The notes under the pieces were generated by a model, which was given only the letters and a program-made list of their open reading frames with translations, had not been told where the DNA came from and ran no database searches. Positions 34,570-54,929 of a stretch of DNA of 64,000 nucleotides are shown piece by piece. This DNA comes from Liolophura sinensis. Lineage: Eukaryota; Mollusca; Polyplacophora; Chitonida; Chitonidae. The stretch covers positions 7,569,606-7,633,605 of the forward strand of contig NC_088305.1 in assembly GCF_032854445.1 (NCBI RefSeq), in the 5' to 3' direction. A program made the position numbers and the translations under genes. The first letter of the stretch is position 1. Each line of letters starts with the position of its first letter.

Positions 34570-35295
34570 TCAAGAGGGCGTTGGTAAATTTGGAAAGTGA
34601 AACGCGATGAACACAGGGAAGGGAATTAGAGACCACAAAACGTATATCGCAGCAATCGAGGCGAACTTTCTCGGCTTGACGAGTAAGCCTGGAGATGTGA
34701 CGCGATGCTCCCTCGGGTGTTTTTCCAACCCGTGCTTTTGACCTCCGGGTTTCTCGCTAGGCTTTCTCCACGACGATCTAATGAAAGTGAAGTAAACTGC
34801 TTTTATCGTGGCAATCTGGCCGATAACAAACATGATGAGGAGCAGGAGGTAGATTGAAAGCAGATACTGTCTCGGATATGACCGCCAGTCACAGGTGCTT
34901 GTGTTGCCTGAGGCGTGGACGCCGCTCGTGGTTTTTCCCGTGATGTTGTTGTTGCACTGATCTATCCGCATTATAAAGACGGCGGTGGGAACGGCACTGT
35001 GGAGAAGCATACTAGCCAACAAAACTATGGTGATTGCCACACCCCTGTTGGTTCGCAGACCTAAAGACTGAAGCGGGAAAACCACTGCCATGGGGAAAAA
35101 TATTGCGGCAAGACAGAAATCTATTGCGCCAAACGTTGTAATGTTTGATTTTCTAAACCTGATAGCGATGACACACAATACATTAAGCACAATTAATATT
35201 CCCCCCAAAACGACCATTGTGACCAAACCTACCACTGTTACTGCATTATCATGATTACTTGAGTTCTCCACCAGTCCACTGTAATTGTTATCCAT
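34570..35295 (-). pseudogene. Receptor 4: shortened GPCR-like ORF (about five hydrophobic segments), 241 aa
   Basis: Hydrophobic segments fall at about 20-45, 56-78, 86-110, 143-170 and 210-234. Loop 2 keeps CDWRSYP at Cys135, as in the other receptors. Compared with them, about 40 residues are missing between helix 1 and loop 2, the helix 3 Cys and the acidic-x-x-x-PG motif are not evident, the KKSR-x-IEAQI block is absent, and the ORF stops just after helix 6. Beyond the TGA the frame stays open for about 39 codons to a TAA, ending in a basic tail, but no convincing helix 7 is present. It may be a decayed family member, a deletion product or a distant relative. N-terminal N-x-S/T sites are present. 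Confidence 0.6.
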
Positions 35296-35499
35296 GTGTT
35301 AGTCACTCAGTAAAAATAGTCCTTGTTTAAGCTAAACTCCGATTTAAAGCACACATGGTATCTTGTGATACACGGTATCAGTCTGTGTGAGATTGTCAAT
35401 ATTGGTAGTACCAGAACAAGGCACATAATCCTGCTAAGCAACCGGAACTAGAACGACCGGTAAATTAGTGATGCCCACCATCATGTGGGCGCCAAAATA

Positions 35500-35695
35500 A
35501 CCTCCAATGAAAGTCAAAAGCTCCTCCAATCAAGAGTCAAAAGCACCTCCAAAGTAGAGTCTAAAGCACATGCAATCAAGAGCCAAAAGCACCTCCAATC
35601 TAGATTAAAGCACATCCAATCAAAGTCCAAAAGGGCTTCCAATCAAGAGTCAAAAGTACATCAATTCAGGAGTCAAAAGTAACTTAAATCCAGAT
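35500..35695. repeat. Diverged 23-26 bp repeat upstream of receptor 4
   Basis: About eight units around 'atcaagagtcaaaagcac'. Confidence 0.85.
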
Positions 35696-37250
35696 TTTTT
35701 TACAATAGTCATAAAGTCACTAATGGAAAAGAGTTTGCTGCTCTGTTTGAGTTGTGATTAAACGTCTTTGTATCTGATCTGAGTTAAGTTCGAGTTTTTA
35801 AAGGATATATCACATAGAAAGTTGTTCACCACACCCCACTTGTCATAGCTGAGCTGCTCCAAGTGGAAAAAGCGGGGGCTCTGTTCTGCGCAGTTGATCA
35901 ACACCTAATGGCTGCTTACGTGTAACTGACTTCCTGCGTAAACCAACAAGTTCCTTTCCAAAAGCAGCTTTTTCTACCTCGCAAATTTTAGTGTCATTTC
36001 ATCAAATGTTCTTCTTCCCGTCAACTTTCCGCCCGCCAGGTGAATCCACACTGATTCCATAGCCACGTCCTGAAACTACCCCATACAATTTCCACACTAT
36101 TATTTACATAGTGCTTTCAGACAAGCATAACGGGACTTGCTGCAGTGATGAATGGTCAGCACACATGTAAACTGTCCTGTCATAATCAAACTTTATCAAT
36201 TAGGAACATAATGGCATTGGCTCCAGAGTAGCAGTATGTTATTATCGTTGATAAAACGCTAGGGTCACAGTTGGGTGACTAATCCGACAACAGAAATGTA
36301 TTAGCTCTGCTCGGACCATCAAGTTCACGACTGCAATGTACTTCCAGGCCATTGATTATGCAGATTAGACTTTAGGCTGTTTATTTTAAAGGACCAGACA
36401 GCACCTGGCTAAAACATTTTTTCAATCAAAAGCAGCATTCTCAATACTGCACAAATGGCTGGCGTGAATCGAGGCAGCCATCTTGAGAATGTTATCCAAT
36501 CAAGCACGTTGGTATCAGACTGTGCGGCCTTACATGTGACGCAGCTTTCACCCATTCACTCCATGAAGTGGCACATGATAGCACAGAACTACTGGGTAAG
36601 ACATCATTTTGAGATCGTTTACCACGATTTAGTTACGAATAGCCGAGGGACCATTTCACAGTGTTGTGAGACAAGTCTGTATCATTTACGAACCACCACA
36701 GACGTAAAATTAGTTGATTTACAACGACAGTGTCATACAGTAGCGTACCGTCTCCCAAACCGCATGCATCTTCCCAGTAGAGCCTACTTAGACACTCTGT
36801 TCAGATTATACAAATACATAATTGTCGTTCGTTTAACCATTTCTAAATAACAAATATCAGAGTCAGTGAAAAATTCATTGGGGGTGCCGAAGGTTCACGG
36901 GAATGAGAAATTTTTTCTTTGAGTTTATGAGAATTAAAAAATTTAAATTTTGCTCCTTTGTCTTTCTTGTATACAAGGGATAATTTCCTTCTGTTTTCTT
37001 TTATAAAGTTATTGAAACGCCGTGTTTAAAACGAGGTGCTTTCTCTGACGTCCGCGATGACTAGGTCATCACGGCTCTCGTCTTAGAAGCCACCACAACA
37101 AAACTGAAGCATAAAATTCAACGACAGTCGAATGCCTAGATCAGCCTCAGTGGTGCTTAGATTTATTTCCATTTGTTTCAGAATTGAGCTTGAAACTAGC
37201 TGTACAACAATCCTATTGTCTACTGCTAAAGACTCATAGTTGTACGTGGG
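35696..37250. other. No gene supported
   Basis: A plus-strand frame of 131 codons at 36455-36850 has no recognisable domain and an unremarkable start; left uncalled. Otherwise unique DNA. Confidence 0.35.
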
Positions 37251-37427
37251 TTCAGTAGTAATAATGAAGTCAAGCCATCACCACGTAAATGTAACAAAGC
37301 TTTCACAAACTTTCGATCCACATGAAGTTGTCAAGATAATGACCACGGCAGGTAAATCGAAAGCTTGTGAAACCTTTGTTACATTTACATGGTGCTGCCT
37401 TGACTTCATTATTATAATCCTACTGAA
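37251..37427. mobile_element. Foldback element, about 177 bp
   Basis: 'ttcagtagtaataatgaag' and the following 'tcaagccatcaccacgtaa' are matched in reverse near the right end (tgacttcattattataatcc, tactgaa), giving imperfect arms of roughly 70 bp with a short loop. Could be a MITE or a hairpin transcript; no coding capacity. Confidence 0.75.
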
Positions 37428-38238
37428 ATTTTGTAAATATTTAATTGGGGTCAAAATCACCATCACAACCCTTCCAGAGGTCACAACCTGAACCAGGAAT
37501 ACCCAGCCAAGCATCTGCAGCCTGCGTAACCTGTAAATGATATAGCAGGCTTCCTGTACATGTATCAACACTTCAAGCAGTGGATGAGATATCCTTTCAG
37601 TATGTCCACCTGCCACTTTTTTCTGTTATAGGCTGCTGCTTTGATTATAATGCGGAAAATAACTTCGACCTTAGAGAGCTAGAGTAAATATTTCGTCACC
37701 TTGCTATCGATAATGGAGAGGCGCTGAAGCTGTGTCAGGACGAAGTCTCACTAAACTTTTTTTCTGGGTTAAAAACAATTCTAAAAAGAATTTTAATGCC
37801 GATTTAAGATACTTTAACTGGGAGCCTTTCAGTGGACATAAACATTCGTCAGGTGCTGTCTTTCACTTGAACTTCAGCCGTCTGTAAATTTAGTCACACT
37901 ATTTACCAAAATTGCCCTCAGCAAGTGGCACGTTACACCACAAATTCTACACACAGATATGTTGAAAGTACATGCTGGACAATGGGCGTGACGTTGACGC
38001 TTTACGGCACGGTTGGGGAAATCGGAGCACTTTAACCTGTAGAAAAATAAATTAATATTATCAATATTATCAAAATGTCTTGAGAATTGACTTTATGATT
38101 ATCATGACCTTTTAACGCCTGTTATACGAATGTCTTCCTCGACGAAGTCTTTGTTTGTATAACCATTTAAACCGCAAGGATAGAAAGAGATTCCCTACGT
38201 AAGTTATGCGTAGCGCCCCCAGAACTGTGTCGATGACG
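37428..38238. other. 3' flank of the fibrinogen-domain gene
   Basis: No gene is seen. Includes the 3' untranslated region of the gene that ends at 38239, whose end is not located. Confidence 0.35.
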
Positions 38239-46218
<7,980 letters not shown>

Positions 46219-47690
46219 TTCTCTTGTTACAAGCTAAAATGTTAAACTACGAGCAGAATAACTAGGATTAAAGTGCCTTTCTGCCAGCGGAACAGCACTT
46301 CAGCAGCAGCTGCGCCGAATGCCACTGAGTTTTTTTTTCGGGTGAAGACCTCTGTCTTTTTGTCGGCCATTGTGTTATATATTTGTCCTACTCAATAAAA
46401 TGGTAAGCAAAGCTTGCAAACCTTAAATCTCTGTGCGAGTGTGAGTGTCACAGTAAAACCATCCAAATAAATGAACATGCACTCCAAAAAATCTGTTAAT
46501 TTAACCAGAAAGCTTGTTGTCTGAGTTATACTAGAATGTATTGTGTTATTATAATATATGTCATATTCAACAAAATATCCCGTTAGTCTAACACAATCTT
46601 GATGTTGAATTAATAGACTAAATGTTCTATATTTAATAGAACAACGGAACACATTCTAGTATTACTCAAAAAACAGATTTTCTGTTGAATTTACCAGGAC
46701 ATTTTTGAGAGTATAGACGAAGTCTGCGATTACTCTCCTCACAACTGTTAGATACCTGGCAAAAATGGCGGCAAAAACATCAGAGTAAACAACTTGCTCA
46801 TTGCTTTCCTTGACAATACTCAGAGATTTACATATCGTAGACAAACAGACACAAGTCAGCCATGTAGCCGCGCCGTATGATTCTCTCGTCTGGCTATGTT
46901 GTGTATGTTAGCAGTTCCTGGGAAATGAGTCAGGCGGACAAGCCACGTTAACCTAGCAGTAGATCCATTAAAATACGCACACCGCACGGTATATAAAGAC
47001 AGGCAGGGTACAGACAACCTTATAGGAGGGTTCTGTTTTTCTGGTGTTTTGTGTGGGTGGTGGTGGGGGGGGGGTGGGTTTTGGCTTTTCTCTGTATGAT
47101 ACCTGTTTGTAAATGCAGACAACATGGTCGCTTACGCGGAAAGATGATAATTGATAATGTCCAAGTATTGATAATGTTTTCTAGATTCCACATAGAGACA
47201 TGTAGATTTTAACTGATCTTTCACACCTAGGTTAAGGCACAAGACAAACTGTCTGTACGAAAGTAGATTGTATATATCTGATTGGTGTTTAACGCCACAT
47301 TCAAGATTTTTTGGTCCAAACAAAAGCGGTGAGGTTTAATTATGTCAGGGGAGTCGGAGTGCCCGGAGTAAATTACTGCCCTTTGCTCCAGTTGCCATGT
47401 TAAGATGTCCTCATACACAGAAAAGACAAACCTATTAAAAGCAACAATGTACCACAAACCAACACAAAGCGAGGAGTAATCTCTGCCCTAACAATCACAA
47501 CCTGTATGATGGAAAATGTGGATGGAGTGCCCAGAATCTCTGGAACTACTGTTCATAATTGTATCTAATGCCGCTTAACTCGGGGCATTCGGCAGTGTAC
47601 TAGTCGTGTTCATTTAGATGGAATATATGAACACTGACAATCAAAAGACAAACTAAGATACATTATTGATTATTGACAACTTATGAACTA
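46219..47690. other. No gene supported
   Basis: 5' flank of the FReD gene. A degenerate SINE scrap lies near 47280-47400 (gattggtgtttaacgccac) and a G-rich tract near 47055-47085. No exon recognised. Confidence 0.4.
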
Positions 47691-47699
47691 GCATTGTAC

Positions 47700-47900
47700 G
47701 CGCTATTATTTCATTCATTCGCATAGATGCGTCTTTCCATCATCACTTTACATACTTTCAAAGTGCTTTGATGGTTTGTGTTGGACGTTGCTTTCGGGGA
47801 TTGGCCTTCCGATTGTCAACCTGGAAAATCCATTTTGGTTGACGGCTGGTATACCAATGTCTGTTTTAATGCCTAGATTCTGGACCATTTAGTATTTGAT
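47700..47900. mobile_element. Element X fragment
   Basis: 'tggtttgtgttggacgttgc', 'tttggttgacggctggtat' match the right end of the 61-kb element. Confidence 0.6.
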
Positions 47901-48044
47901 CTATTAGAGAGTCTCTTAGACGCATTCAATGAAATCTGGTTATCTAGGGATTTCCTGAGGTCGTGGATGGAGGCTTGTTATATCTCGGAAATTGTCTTCT
48001 GCGGAATAGCTTTTGGACAGAAGAATAAAAGTCTGAAACAGTTA

Positions 48045-48220
48045 GAATAAAACATGAATGAAACATTAGCAGTAAAACATGAACAGTTGGAAAGAAAACC
48101 CTAAATGAGATAAAATGACAACAGGAAGAAATACACCGGTAACGCGCGACCATTTGCCAGCTATCACACTGTCGTCACTGCTCTGGGTTTTCTTTCTATG
48201 TTGTACGTCTTGATATTACT
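48045..48220 (-). mobile_element. Element V fragment, reverse
   Basis: 'caccggtaacgcgcgaccat' and 'gccagctatcacactgtcg'. Confidence 0.7.
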
Positions 48221-48459
48221 TATGTATTCAAATCTGGTCGGCTACGAGCAAGAAGTTGGAGTACCACAAGGCAGTATTCTGTCATCTATGCTGTTTAGCT
48301 ATATGCTGATGATCTCGTAACATGCTATGGTGCTAAAAATGTGAATAACATCGAAGTGCAACTGCTGATTTGTCTAAATAAAATTGAGAAATGGGCATCT
48401 GTATAGCTAATCAAACCATCGGAAACATCATGATCCTTCGTATAAAATTTGTAATGAAC

Positions 48460-48625
48460 CACAGACTAGATGTCACTGGTCTAGAATTACTCAAAAAGTT
48501 GACTTGTCATCACATTTGACATGCAACAACATTAAAACAATGCAAAGGAATCAGCCCTTGGAGCTTTGACCACCAGCAGAATCTAGGTTCATGCAGGAAT
48601 ACAATGTAACTAAAGACTCAAGGGC
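48460..48625 (+). mobile_element. Element V fragment, forward
   Basis: 'gatgtcactggtctagaatt', 'acattaaaacaatgcaaagg' and 'ccagcagaatctaggttcat'. Confidence 0.7.
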
Positions 48626-49254
48626 TGATATGACGATAAATTCATGTTTCAAAGTCCTTTAAAATAAAGTGACACTTTTGTTTACTCTACCTACAGCCTG
48701 AAATGCCAAATTTTAAGATGTCTGCACCATAGAGTGTCTTGAAGAATGGTACTTCTTGATTTTTTCGTACTTCGCTCAGCACTGAGAGAATAGAACCAGG
48801 AAATAGGACTGGGTGTCTTGCGGCAGCGCTTTGCCACAAAGAGACACAGTATATGTACACACTTGCACACTTGCATGAAAAAGTATTACGTACGATGTAA
48901 AACCCAAAAGATGTACACATACACATACACGTAGATTGAAGATAATGAAGTGAAAACACAACATCCGCTCATGTTTCGTATCACCATTCATCAGCCAATC
49001 TGACCTATTTCAGAAGACTTCTTCTGCCAGTGTGAAACACAGCATTAAAACTATTCAATAAAATCATAACATTTAACCACGCAATGACACGATTAAACTA
49101 GCATGGTACACAATTTTGTTAATGCTGTCATTCTTTCCCCGGGATCAAACCCGGGTTAGATCACACCAAAGACTTCGAAAATGGTGCCTGTTACTACCTC
49201 CATTGGTGCTCAGAACTGAGAAGTTAGAGCATACGAATGGGATTGGTTGGAACA

Positions 49255-49440
49255 GTGTCAGTATAATGGGACCGGGTGTGTCATGTCTGGTGTCTTGGGC
49301 ATGATACTTCAGTGGTGGCAGCACTTTGGCGACAGAGACCCGCCCTGCCACAAGAAGAAACAGTGTATGTCCACACACCTAATGACTTCTCATCCTCATA
49401 TGACTGAAAAATAAAGTATGACGTTAAAACCTCAATTATT
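49255..49440 (+). mobile_element. SINE family 2, 3' part
   Basis: 'tcagtataatgggaccggg', 'catgatacttcagtggtggc' and 'catatgactgaaaaataaag'. Confidence 0.6.
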
Positions 49441-49479
49441 CATTCATTCATTTATTCACCTTTCCAATATCACTGAAAA

Positions 49480-49650
49480 CTGTTGACCCCCAGCATGAAT
49501 CCGTCTTAATCTCATACTTTATATACGTTCCTATTTCTGTAAATGTTTGTGTTGAACGTTGTTTTGGGAAGTGGCCTCGGGACTATTGCCCAGGAACGTC
49601 CATTTTCGTTGACGGTTGGTATATGAGTGTTTGTTGTGACGCCTAAATAC
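49480..49650. mobile_element. Element X fragment
   Basis: 'tttgtgttgaacgttgtttt' and 'cgttgacggttggtatatg' match the 61.7-kb end. Confidence 0.6.
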
Positions 49651-50219
49651 GCAACCAACAAAAATAATGCCAATCCGAAACACACACTTTTGACGGAAAC
49701 ATTTTTTGTTATTCAATGATTGTGGTATATCGCCATACTCAAGAAATTTTCATTTATTCAACTAGTTATGTTCAACTAGTTATGTACCACTTTCCGCTTT
49801 TTTAAACGAACATGCAAACTGAAATGACGACATTAAAACATAACCATACGAATGAAATCCATATCCCCAGAAAAAGCCTAATTAGGGAAACATTTTTCAT
49901 GTCATTTAAATATATGACCAACGCATCATCTGTATATCATGTTTTTATCATCTGTATACACCATGGCGGTCAGTAATTTGGATGGAGTAAACGAGAAAAT
50001 GTAAAACGTGACAATTTACTGACACACTTTCCCATCCGTGACGCACAGATAGTCACGCCATATTGGTGGAAGTGGTTATCACTTATTGTGAGGAAGACCT
50101 CTACCAGCGGAATGTTGAAATTCCCTGTCCAAGGACAGAACTGAACCGGCTGTGCCATCGGGAGGAAATGTGATATTTTATTACTTGGTCACATCCCGGC
50201 TCCCATTTTATTTAATCCC
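49651..50219. other. No gene seen
   Basis: A tRNA-head-like 'cgatggcacagccggttca' on the minus strand near 50155 suggests another SINE scrap. Nothing else supported. Confidence 0.35.
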
Positions 50220-50224
50220 AAACT

Positions 50225-50960
50225 TTGGCTGGTAACAGACGCGAGGACTGAAATGTTCAACCCACCTTTACAAAACGAAGATTAAAATGTTTAGCCCAAT
50301 ATTACAAAACGAGGACTGAAATGTTCAACCCACCAATAAAAACGAAGACTGAAATGTTTAACCTACCATTACAAAACGAGGATTGAACTGTTCAACCCAC
50401 CAATACAAAACGAGGATTGAAATGTTTAACCCACCATTACAAAACGAGGATTGAACTGTTTAACCCACCATTACAAAACGAGGATTGAACTGTTCAACCC
50501 ACCATTACAAAACGAACACTGAAATGTTCTACCTACCATTACAAAACGAGGATTGAACTGTTCAACCCACCATTACAAAACGAGGATTGAACTGTTCAAC
50601 CCACCATTACAAAACGAGGATTGAACTGTTCAACCAACCATTACAAAAAGAGGATTGAAGTGTTCAAATCATTATTACAAAACGACGATTGAAGTGTTCA
50701 ACCACCATTACAAAACGAGCACTGAAGTGTTCAACCCACCAATACAAGACGAGGATTGAACTGTTCAACCCACCATTACAAAACCAGGATTGAAATGTTT
50801 AACCCACCATTACAAAACGAGGATTGAACTGTTCAACCCACCAATACAAAACGAACACTGAAATATTCTACCTACCATTACAAAACGAGGATTGAACTGT
50901 TCAACCCACCATTACAAACCGAGGATTGAAATGTTCAACCCACCATTACAAAATGTTTAT
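50225..50960. repeat. 34-bp minisatellite downstream of receptor 5
   Basis: About 21 units with core 'cccaccattacaaaacga' and ggattgaactgttcaa. It ends about 110 bp from the receptor 5 stop codon. Confidence 0.94.
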
Positions 50961-51067
50961 TTTTCGCATTTATACCTCCCTTGCTGACAATCTGCTTGGT
51001 ATATAAATGTGTATCGGCAAAGCTATTGGGTCCGAAACAAAAAAATGTTGCAATAACATATTATTTC

Positions 51068-52081
51068 TTATAAATATTTCGAAAAAAATAGTTTTATGCC
51101 CTTTCTAATCCTGCTGGTCATAACGATCAAATTACAAGCATTCAGCGTTACATTCAGGCCTAACATTACCGTCCACACAGCGTTTAGAACAGCTGGGTTG
51201 GAACAGTGCGTGGAACAGTGAAGCATAGCAAGTGTTACGGCCACAAACGGACCGTAGAAAAACACCATATTGAAAACCAACAAGAAACAGTTTCTGTTCC
51301 TTTTCCTGATCAATTCTCGGACTCGCTCAGCGGCATCTGTACTCTGAGCAACATTGTCTGTAACGGTCATGATTTGGACTTGGATGCTTCGACTTTTTTT
51401 GTTGGCAAATGCCATCATTACAGAGCTGAGCACTGCCAAGAGTAGATCGGCTGGGACGACTATTCCGTATGTAAAGAGGTAAAGAAACCACATGGGATAT
51501 ACTGACCAATCACAACCTCGGAGGACCTTTGTCCTACTGCCCATGGCCAGGTTGACCTCTACGGTTTTGGAGTGGATAAAAATCGCCGTCAGTGTCGCTA
51601 TGGCAACAACTGGTAAAACGATGGAAAGAGCAATTCCGACTTTTACCAAGCCCCACTTGTTGGTCATGGTTCCAGGACGTAAAATTTCCATGGCCAGTAC
51701 AACGGCACAGTAAGATGTCATTGTTATACTTACAACAACAACAAGGATCTGTAAACTGCAAACAACTAAACAACTTGTTGTATGTTGAAGAATAGAAGCC
51801 GAATGAAAAAAAAGGAAGGACAACGGCATCATTATGACTGCCACTAACACTCCACCGAGATGAAAAAACACCATTAATTCCTTGTTGTGTAAAAGGTCGT
51901 CGCTGAAGATATGTCCGACTATTACCAATAGTGTAGATGTGAGAGCGATGCAGGCGATGACGACAACAACAACGCTGAGTGACGCGATGACCGAAAGGGA
52001 CAGCTCGCGTGATAAAGCTGGTGTTGAATTCATCATGGACTGGGTGAAGTTTGTGAATATAACTGGTGTCGAATTCATCAT
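51068..52081 (-). CDS. Receptor 5: intronless seven-helix GPCR, 337 aa
   Basis: I start at the first in-frame ATG, 52081; an upstream GTG has no support. Helices fall at about 33-57, 66-92, 103-130, 146-169, 199-227, 263-288 and 301-322. Cys104 and Cys190 (CDWSVYPMW) pair as in the family. Helix 3 ends with AMEILRPG. NKKSRSIQVQI follows helix 5 exactly 38 residues after Cys190, with A of IEAQI changed to V and E to Q. Helix 7 starts NAVWT. The extracellular tail holds a duplicated MMNSTP block with N-x-S/T sites, making this member about 15-20 residues longer at the N terminus. Presumed plasma-membrane receptor of unknown ligand. Confidence 0.87.
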   Translation of the reverse strand: MMNSTPVIFTNFTQSMMNSTPALSRELSLSVIASLSVVVVVIACIALTSTLLVIVGHIFSDDLLHNKELMVFFHLGGVLVAVIMMPLSFLFFHSASILQHTTSCLVVCSLQILVVVVSITMTSYCAVVLAMEILRPGTMTNKWGLVKVGIALSIVLPVVAIATLTAIFIHSKTVEVNLAMGSRTKVLRGCDWSVYPMWFLYLFTYGIVVPADLLLAVLSSVMMAFANKKSRSIQVQIMTVTDNVAQSTDAAERVRELIRKRNRNCFLLVFNMVFFYGPFVAVTLAMLHCSTHCSNPAVLNAVWTVMLGLNVTLNACNLIVMTSRIRKGIKLFFSKYL

Positions 52082-54390
52082 GAACCGGATGAAGTCTAAA
52101 CTTATCTGAGGAAAAAACACCGAACGAACGCACACTGTAGAAATAGTGTTGAATATCCGCTAAGCCTCTATATAAACACACGACGAAAAATGTTGTGGGC
52201 AATTACACGGATCTGCACGGCACAGATGAGCGAGGTACATGGCGTGATGCTCGCACGTGTACTTCTGTCATGAACACTGTGACACAGAAAACGCTAGCGT
52301 CACAAGGGGCGTAGTTATGGCAACAAAGAAGGTCGTACATGTATTTACTGGACATGTGACTTGCTTTTAATATCAGTACTATGCCTTGATTTTACTTTAT
52401 CGATCGGCCTTTAGTCTGTGACACGTAATAACACAAGCTCTACACATGGATATGTTGGAAGTATATATTGTTGCAAGGAAAATGAAGTTATAAAACTTTT
52501 TCTGATTCATAATGTTAAGGTCCATAAGCTCGGTTTCGAAGGCAAGAACCCATTTCCTCGGGTGACGTCATAATTATTCAAAAGCAATTGGCATGCTGGA
52601 TATTGGGCGGAGTTTAACGTGTTTTGGGACAGAGGGCGACGCCAGTTACCTAAACTACTATCGACTTAACTGTAAAACTCTGTTGCTGACACTGCCATGT
52701 TTGAAATTGTTTACACGTTTTGGTATAATAAAAACTTAATAAATGAATTTTATTTTATCTCTTGTCTCTATGATATCACAGTGGTATGGATTTAGGGATG
52801 GATGTTAAGAAATTAGTCTATTCGCAGACAGTAGAGTAAGCTGTGTTACTGCGTGGAGTTTTTTCTAACCGCTTGCTGGAGTAGCCATTGTAAGACAAAT
52901 TACTTCCCACGCCCATTGCCAAGCATGCAAGTTGCTTTTGAGAAATTATGACATCACCCAAGACAATGCGCTCTTGGTGTCGAAACTAAGCTTTTGATGT
53001 TTAACATTATGAATTACATTATTAGGTATTCTAACTGCATTTTCTCTGTAATAATATGGACGCTCAGCGTGTCAATGTGTAGAGCTTGGGTCGTTACCTG
53101 CCTCTGGCAAAAGGCAATTTTGGTAGCCAGTATGACCGATTTTACAGACAGCTGAATATAGGCGACTCTCTAAACGAAACAGACTATAGAGTTCAACTCA
53201 CAGCGATCGCACTGGAGCGAGTTTCCAGGGTCATTGTGCCCTCAGCCACGGAGGCTCTGTATATTTTTTTATAAGATTTATAGCTACACAACACGCCCAT
53301 CGGAAAATAACATATGTGCGAATGTGTATAAGGTCGATTGTTTCTCCGTGCATACTTTGTTTAAAGTAAAACAACAACAACATCTCCATTATGAAAAATT
53401 TAACTCTCAGAATGTGCATGTGATCCGTTGTTTGTCGATGAATACTTTGTTTAAACTAAAGCAGTTTGTGCGTTCGTGAATGACAATCGCAAAGCAAGCG
53501 CCATCGAAGATAATGGACATTCTAAACTGTTAAAAATCAATTTCAGATGTCACCATTAACTGTGATTTCTCCAAGAAGAAATAAGCTAATATTAGCTCAT
53601 CCGTGTAATGGGTGCCACATTGTAGCCGTGATTGACAACGGCTTGAATTGTTTTCGGTATCCTGTGAAATGTTTCTGTTGGAATCAATAACATAGAAACG
53701 AAACGTCTTTTACTTAAAATACTTGTGGAAGACATTGTATTTCATCTTAGCATTTCCTTTGATATTTCTTTAGATATTGTCATTGTTGTCATGGCGCTGA
53801 AAAGAGATCAACACTATCTGGCAGATTAGGCGTATAAATACCAAACAGAACACATTTTGAAAACCAACAAACAAGGAAGCGTATGAGTACAAATATAGCA
53901 ACAACTGAATAGTTTTCGTTCTGAAAATATGTATCTCCTTTGAACATTTTCACTCCCTAACGTTTCACCCAAAACGGATATCGACCGGTTTATAAAATGA
54001 CACCGGAGACAACGCTGTCGATGGCCAGTAGTTATATTTGGTTAGCAGGGTTTAACACAAGCTCACGAACACTGGAAGATAAAGAGGACGTACAGTCATT
54101 ATGTAACCGCTAGTGGATATGAGTTAATATCATTATCACATTTTCCTTGCCTGCTATGGTGAAATTCAACCTACCTTACTAATCTCCAGTGATGGAGTTA
54201 GTCTAGCCAACGAAATCCAGCTTCGACAATTACTGATGTCATAGCCATTCTGTAAAAAGGGCGTCCCCTCAAAGAAAAAAATGATAAGGACCTCACCTTG
54301 ATTATGTTTATTTTTTTAGTCAACGAATACGTACGTGGACTGTTTGAATTTCTTATCAATAAAATGTATGTAAATTTGGGGAACTATACA
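52082..54390. other. No gene seen; one SINE head fragment
   Basis: 5' flank of receptor 5 and unique DNA. A minus-strand SINE family 1 head lies at about 53190-53258 ('ctcacagcgatcgcactgg', 'cagccacggaggc'). Confidence 0.4.
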
Positions 54391-54394
54391 TCAA

Positions 54395-54665
54395 TCATGT
54401 CGAGGCCGTACAAAAAGAATTTCTCACTTGTAAGAAGGTAGCCTGTTTTCTGGGTGGTGGAAACCGCATTTTGTCGAAGGACCAGCATATCATGTCCATC
54501 GAGGTTGGTGCTAGTGAGGTACCGAAAACAATGAAGGCTAGATAAGCTCTAAGATTCCTTGTACGAGGCCTGGGATTGAACCAACATCTCGGATGTCCGA
54601 CAGATGAATGACATGAAGTACTAAGCCAAAAAGATCTCCGCTCTCCACCCGGACCTCTCAACCTT
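54395..54665 (-). mobile_element. tRNA-headed SINE, unassigned
   Basis: The minus strand carries a B-box-like 'ttggttcaatcccaggcct' about 60 bp from its left end. The acceptor stem is not convincing, so a SINE is preferred over a tRNA gene. Confidence 0.5.
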
Positions 54666-54929
54666 GGATTGTAAGTAACAGATCGAAAATGCCAGAGGTG
54701 CCATCCCTATGATTTAATCGCTTCACCTGTTCCCGTCACGCGTTAACAAATCCATTAAGAGTACCTTGTACTTAAACAGAGGAACAATCACACCATATGC
54801 AGATCATAGAGAGACCAACTGAGACCAATTACATACCTTGAAAATGTTGGTTTTAAGATCTGTATATTAAAAAAAAATGTTCTGGCACTCTGTAGGGTGA
54901 CAGGAAGTAAAACGGCAGATAAAAAGAAT

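Noticed and set aside
36455-36850. 131-codon plus-strand ORF
   Set aside because: No recognisable motif; length is possible by chance in 64 kb.
51534-52202. 222-codon minus-strand ORF
   Set aside because: Out-of-frame shadow of receptor 5.
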